Positions 60,426 through 64,000 of a DNA stretch of 64,000 bases are shown one piece after another. Position 1 is the stretch's first letter. Every line of letters starts with the position of its first letter. A model generated the notes under the pieces. That model saw only the letters and a program-made list of their open reading frames with translations. It was not told where the DNA came from and did no database searches. This DNA comes from Tubulanus polymorphus (taxonomy: Eukaryota > Nemertea > Palaeonemertea > Tubulaniformes > Tubulanidae), in assembly GCF_964204645.1 (NCBI RefSeq), contig NC_134035.1, positions 7,812,501 through 7,876,500 on the forward strand, written 5' to 3'. Both the position numbers and the translations under genes were made by a program.

Positions 60426-60543
60426 GTCTACAGCACCCGGTATTCCCAGGCGGTCACCCATCCAAGTACTAACCGGGCCCGACGTTGCTTAACTTCGGTG
60501 ATCGGACGAGAACCGGTGCTTTCAACGTGGTATGGCCGTAGAC
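60426..60543 (-). rRNA. 5S rRNA: 5S rRNA, copy 109
   Basis: Consensus. Mixed spacer as at copy 99, which lies 5532 bp earlier; -13 G. Confidence 0.98.
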
Positions 60544-60982
60544 AACAAAACGTATCAATCTAACCGTTTTGATATTACCTTCTCGATAGGATCGCCACCT
60601 CAGCGAGGCATCCACTTTTTATGTCTCTTTTAACACAGTTTCAATTGCTCAACTGATAAAACCAGGTACAATTATCCATTCGCTCCATCGAAAGATGTAG
60701 AAACAAACGCCTTTCCCTTCGCTCAAGGATCGGCGTTGAATAAGGCGGAGGAAACTATGAGAACAGCTACTTAGCAACACAATCTGTGACGTCACATTAC
60801 CAGAAAACATCCAATCTTCTATCTCTAACAAAGTATCGATTTGGGAATATATCTGCGACAACAAAATTTTGACGGCTTCGTTCAACTAATGGCGAAAACG
60901 AACAAGCAAATAAACAAACAAATAAACGGCTGTTTACGAGTGCTTTTAATTTTTGAAATAAATCGAGCAAAATTTGAAAAAA

Positions 60983-61100
60983 GTCTACAGCACCCGGTAT
61001 TCCCAGGCGGTCACCCATCCAAGTACTAACCGGGCCCGACGTTGCTTAACTTCGGTGATCGGACGAGAACCGGTGCTTTCAACGTGGTATGGCCGTAGAC
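60983..61100 (-). rRNA. 5S rRNA: 5S rRNA, copy 110
   Basis: Consensus. Class A spacer; -13 G. Confidence 0.98.
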
Positions 61101-61539
61101 AACAAAACGTATCAATCTAACCGTTTTGATATTACCTTCTCGATAGGATCGCCACCTCAGCGAGGCATCCACTTTTTATGTCTCTTTTAACACAGTTTCA
61201 ATTGCTCAACTGATAAAACCAGGTACAATTATCCATTCGCTCCATCGAAAGATGTAGAAACAAACGCCTTTCCCTTCGCTCAAGGATCGGCGTTGAATAA
61301 GGCGGAGGAAACTATGAGAACAGCTACTTAGCAACACAATCTGTGACGTCACATTACCAGAAAACATCCAATCTTCTATCTCTAACAAAGTATCGATTTG
61401 GGAATATATCTGCGACAACAAAATTTTGACGGCTTCGTTCAACTAATGGCGAAAACGAACAAGCAAATAAACAAACAAATAAACGGCTGTTTACGAGTGC
61501 TTTTAATTTTTGAAATAAATCGAGCAAAATTTGAAAAAA

Positions 61540-61657
61540 GTCTACAGCACCCGGTATTCCCAGGCGGTCACCCATCCAAGTACTAACCGGGCCCGACGTT
61601 GCTTAACTTCGGTGATCGGACGAGAACCGGTGCTTTCAACGTGGTATGGCCGTAGAC
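61540..61657 (-). rRNA. 5S rRNA: 5S rRNA, copy 111
   Basis: Consensus. Class A spacer; -13 G. Confidence 0.98.
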
Positions 61658-62096
61658 AACAAAACGTATCAATCTAACCGTTTTGATATTACCTTCTCGA
61701 TAGGATCGCCACCTCAGCGAGGCATCCACTTTTTATGTCTCTTTTAACACAGTTTCAATTGCTCAACTGATAAAACCAGGTACAATTATCCATTCGCTCC
61801 ATCGAAAGATGTAGAAACAAACGCCTTTCCCTTCGCTCAAGGATCGGCGTTGAATAAGGCGGAGGAAACTATGAGAACAGCTACTTAGCAACACAATCTG
61901 TGACGTCACATTACCAGAAAACATCCAATCTTCTATCTCTAACAAAGTATCGATTTGGGAATATATCTGCGACAACAAAATTTTGACACCTTCGTTCAAC
62001 TAATGGCGTAAACAAACAAGCAAATAAACAAACAAATAAACGGCTGTTTGCGAGTGCTTTTAATTTTTGAAATAAATCGAGCAAAATTTGAAAAAA

Positions 62097-62214
62097 GTCT
62101 ACAGCACCCGGTATTCCCAGGCGGTCACCCATCCAAGTACTAACCGGGCCCGACGTTGCTTAACTTCGGTGATCGGACGAGAACCGGTGCTTTCAACGTG
62201 GTATGGCCGTAGAC
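62097..62214 (-). rRNA. 5S rRNA: 5S rRNA, copy 112
   Basis: Consensus. Class C spacer; -13 G. Confidence 0.98.
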
Positions 62215-62653
62215 AACAAAACGTATCAATCTAACCGTTTTGATATTACCTTCTCGATAGGATCGCCACCTCAGCGAGGCATCCACTTTTTATGTCTCTT
62301 TTAACACAGTTTCAATTGCTCAACTGATAAAACCAGGTACAATTATCCATTCGCTCCATCGAAAGATGTAGAAACAAACGCCTTTCCCTTCGCTCAAGGA
62401 TCGGCGTTGAATAAGGCGGAGGAAACTATGAGAACAGCTACTTAGCAACACAATCTGTGACGTCACATTACCAGAAAACATCCAATCTTTTATCTCTAAC
62501 AAAGTATCGATTTGGGAATATATCTGCGACAACAAAATTTTGACGGCTTCGTTCAACTAATGGCGAAAACGAACAAGCAAATAAACAAACAAATAAACGG
62601 CTGTTTACGAGTGCTTTTAATTTTTGAAATAAATCGAGCAAAATTTGAAAAAA

Positions 62654-62771
62654 GTCTACAGCACCCGGTATTCCCAGGCGGTCACCCATCCAAGTACTAA
62701 CCGGGCCCGACGTTGCTTAACTTCGGTGATCGGACGAGAACCGGTGCTTTCAACGTGGTATGGCCGTAGAC
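62654..62771 (-). rRNA. 5S rRNA: 5S rRNA, copy 113
   Basis: Consensus. Class A spacer with private AATCTTTTATC; -13 T. Confidence 0.98.
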
Positions 62772-63210
62772 AACAAAACGTATAAATCTAACCGTTTTGA
62801 TATTACCTTCTCGATAGGATCGCCACCTCAGCGAGGCATCCACTTTTTATGTCTCTTTTAACACAGTTTCAATTGCTCAACTGATAAAACCAGGTACAAT
62901 TATCCATTCGCTCCATCGAAAGATGTAGAAACAAACGCCTTTCCCTTCGCTCAAGGATCGGCGTTGAATAAGGCGGAGGAAACTATGAGAACAGCTACTT
63001 AGCAACACAATCTGTGACGTCACATTACCAGAAAACATCCAATCTTCTATCTCTAACAAAGTATCGATTTGGGAATATATCTGCGACAACAAAATTTTGA
63101 CGGCTTCGTTCAACTAATGGCGAAAACGAACAAGCAAATAAACAAACAAATAAACGGCTGTTTACGAGTGCTTTTAATTTTTGAAATAAATCGAGCAAAA
63201 TTTGAAAAAA

Positions 63211-63328
63211 GTCTACAGCACCCGGTATTCCCAGGCGGTCACCCATCCAAGTACTAACCGGGCCCGACGTTGCTTAACTTCGGTGATCGGACGAGAACCG
63301 GTGCTTTCAACGTGGTATGGCCGTAGAC
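63211..63328 (-). rRNA. 5S rRNA: 5S rRNA, copy 114
   Basis: Consensus. Class A spacer; -13 G. Confidence 0.98.
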
Positions 63329-63767
63329 AACAAAACGTATCAATCTAACCGTTTTGATATTACCTTCTCGATAGGATCGCCACCTCAGCGAGGCATCCAC
63401 TTTTTATGTCTCTTTTAACACAGTTTCAATTGCTCAACTGATAAAACCAGGTACAATTATCCATTCGCTCCATCGAAAGATGTAGAAACAAACGCCTTTC
63501 CCTTCGCTCAAGGATCGGCGTTGAATAAGGCGGAGGAAACTATGAGAACAGCTACTTAGCAACACAATCTGTGACGTCACATTACCAGAAAACATCCAAT
63601 CTTCTATCTCTAACAAAGTATCGATTTGGGAATATATCTGCGACAACAAAATTTTGACGGCTTCGTTCAACTAATGGCGAAAACGAACAAGCAAATAAAC
63701 AAACAAATAAACGGCTGTTTACGAGTGCTTTTAATTTTTGAAATAAATCGAGCAAAATTTGAAAAAA

Positions 63768-63885
63768 GTCTACAGCACCCGGTATTCCCAGGCGGTCACC
63801 CATCCAAGTACTAACCGGGCCCGACGTTGCTTAACTTCGGTGATCGGACGAGAACCGGTGCTTTCAACGTGGTATGGCCGTAGAC
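63768..63885 (-). rRNA. 5S rRNA: 5S rRNA, copy 115 (last complete copy)
   Basis: Consensus. Class A spacer downstream; -13 G. Its 5' flank runs 115 bp to the window's right edge with no sign of the array ending. Confidence 0.98.
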
Positions 63886-64000
63886 AACAAAACGTATCAA
63901 TCTAACCGTTTTGATATTACCTTCTCGATAGGATCGCCACCTCAGCGAGGCATCCACTTTTTATGTCTCTTTTAACACAGTTTCAATTGCTCAACTGATA

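Larger units (their letters stand above)
1..64000 (-). repeat. Tandem 5S rDNA array, 555-557 bp unit
   Basis: A single head-to-tail array fills the window with no inserted element, inversion or unrelated sequence. Gene-to-gene distances are 557 bp (73 intervals), 555 (31), 556 (3), 554 (2) and 526 (5). The 2-bp difference is one CT dinucleotide in the spacer, 556 has one A lost from the A-rich tract, 526 has a 31-bp deletion in the 5' flank, and 554 is a 555 type with one further base lost. Neighbouring units differ at only a few sites. Tandem arrays of this kind are the usual arrangement of eukaryotic 5S genes; both array ends lie outside the window. Confidence 0.99.

Noticed and set aside
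1-64000. CRISPR array or satellite interpretation of the regular repeats
   Set aside because: The unit is 555-557 bp and contains a full eukaryotic 5S gene with promoter and terminator. There are no short repeats with unique spacers.

Overview
The whole window is one uninterrupted tandem array of 5S ribosomal RNA genes, all on the minus strand. There are 115 complete copies and one partial copy at the left edge, and both ends are cut inside the array. The genes are 118 nt (about 120 nt with the usual UU tail). The repeat unit is most often 557 bp (73 of 114 gene-to-gene intervals), with 555 bp (31), 526 bp (5), 556 bp (3) and 554 bp (2) variants. I see no protein-coding gene: every open frame repeats once per unit, runs into or across the 5S gene or the AT-rich spacer, and resembles no protein family. 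The RNA has the eukaryotic TFIIIA-type internal control region and a T6 pol III terminator. Its sequence reads like that of a non-vertebrate animal (cnidarian or mollusc/annelid-like), but I cannot fix the phylum from memory.

Layout of one unit, read along the plus strand, which is backwards for the gene: T6 terminator (as A6), 5S gene, about 70 bp of 5' flank with a TATA-like AATAT near -30 and a variable base at -13, a 25-bp imperfect inverted repeat, two short hairpins, a perfect CRE-type palindrome, an AAAC/AAAT-rich tract, then the next A6. Positions in the RNA are counted from the gene's 5' end, and -13 is given in gene sense (T, G or C).

The spacers fall into classes used in the entries. 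Class A (439 bp): CT dinucleotide present, CGGC, AAAACG, TTTACG. Class B (437 bp): CT absent, CAGC, AAAACA, TTTGCG. Class C (439 bp): CT present, CACC, GTAAACA, TTTGCG. Class D is C with CACG. R denotes mixtures of these markers. Five spacers carry an identical 31-bp deletion (408 bp).

Region by region: 1-12300 is an 11-unit block present twice (offset 6121 bp) and rich in 5S variants. 12301-23417 mixes all classes and holds the one structurally aberrant 5S copy (17186-17302). 23418-31203 has a 4-unit duplication marked by a CCGCG variant. 31204-42246 contains two copies, offset 7177 bp, of a segment that starts at a deletion spacer. 42247-49478 has a 4-unit duplication marked by a 1-nt spacer deletion. 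49479-64000 has an 8-unit duplication (offset 4421 bp) with a visible recombination junction. Together these show concerted evolution by repeated unequal exchange or conversion, or in part assembly duplication. 95 of the 115 complete genes are identical to the consensus; the other 20 differ by one or two bases or a small indel. I found no undescribed protein or RNA system. What is most worth a second look is the higher-order structure of the array and the conserved spacer motifs.
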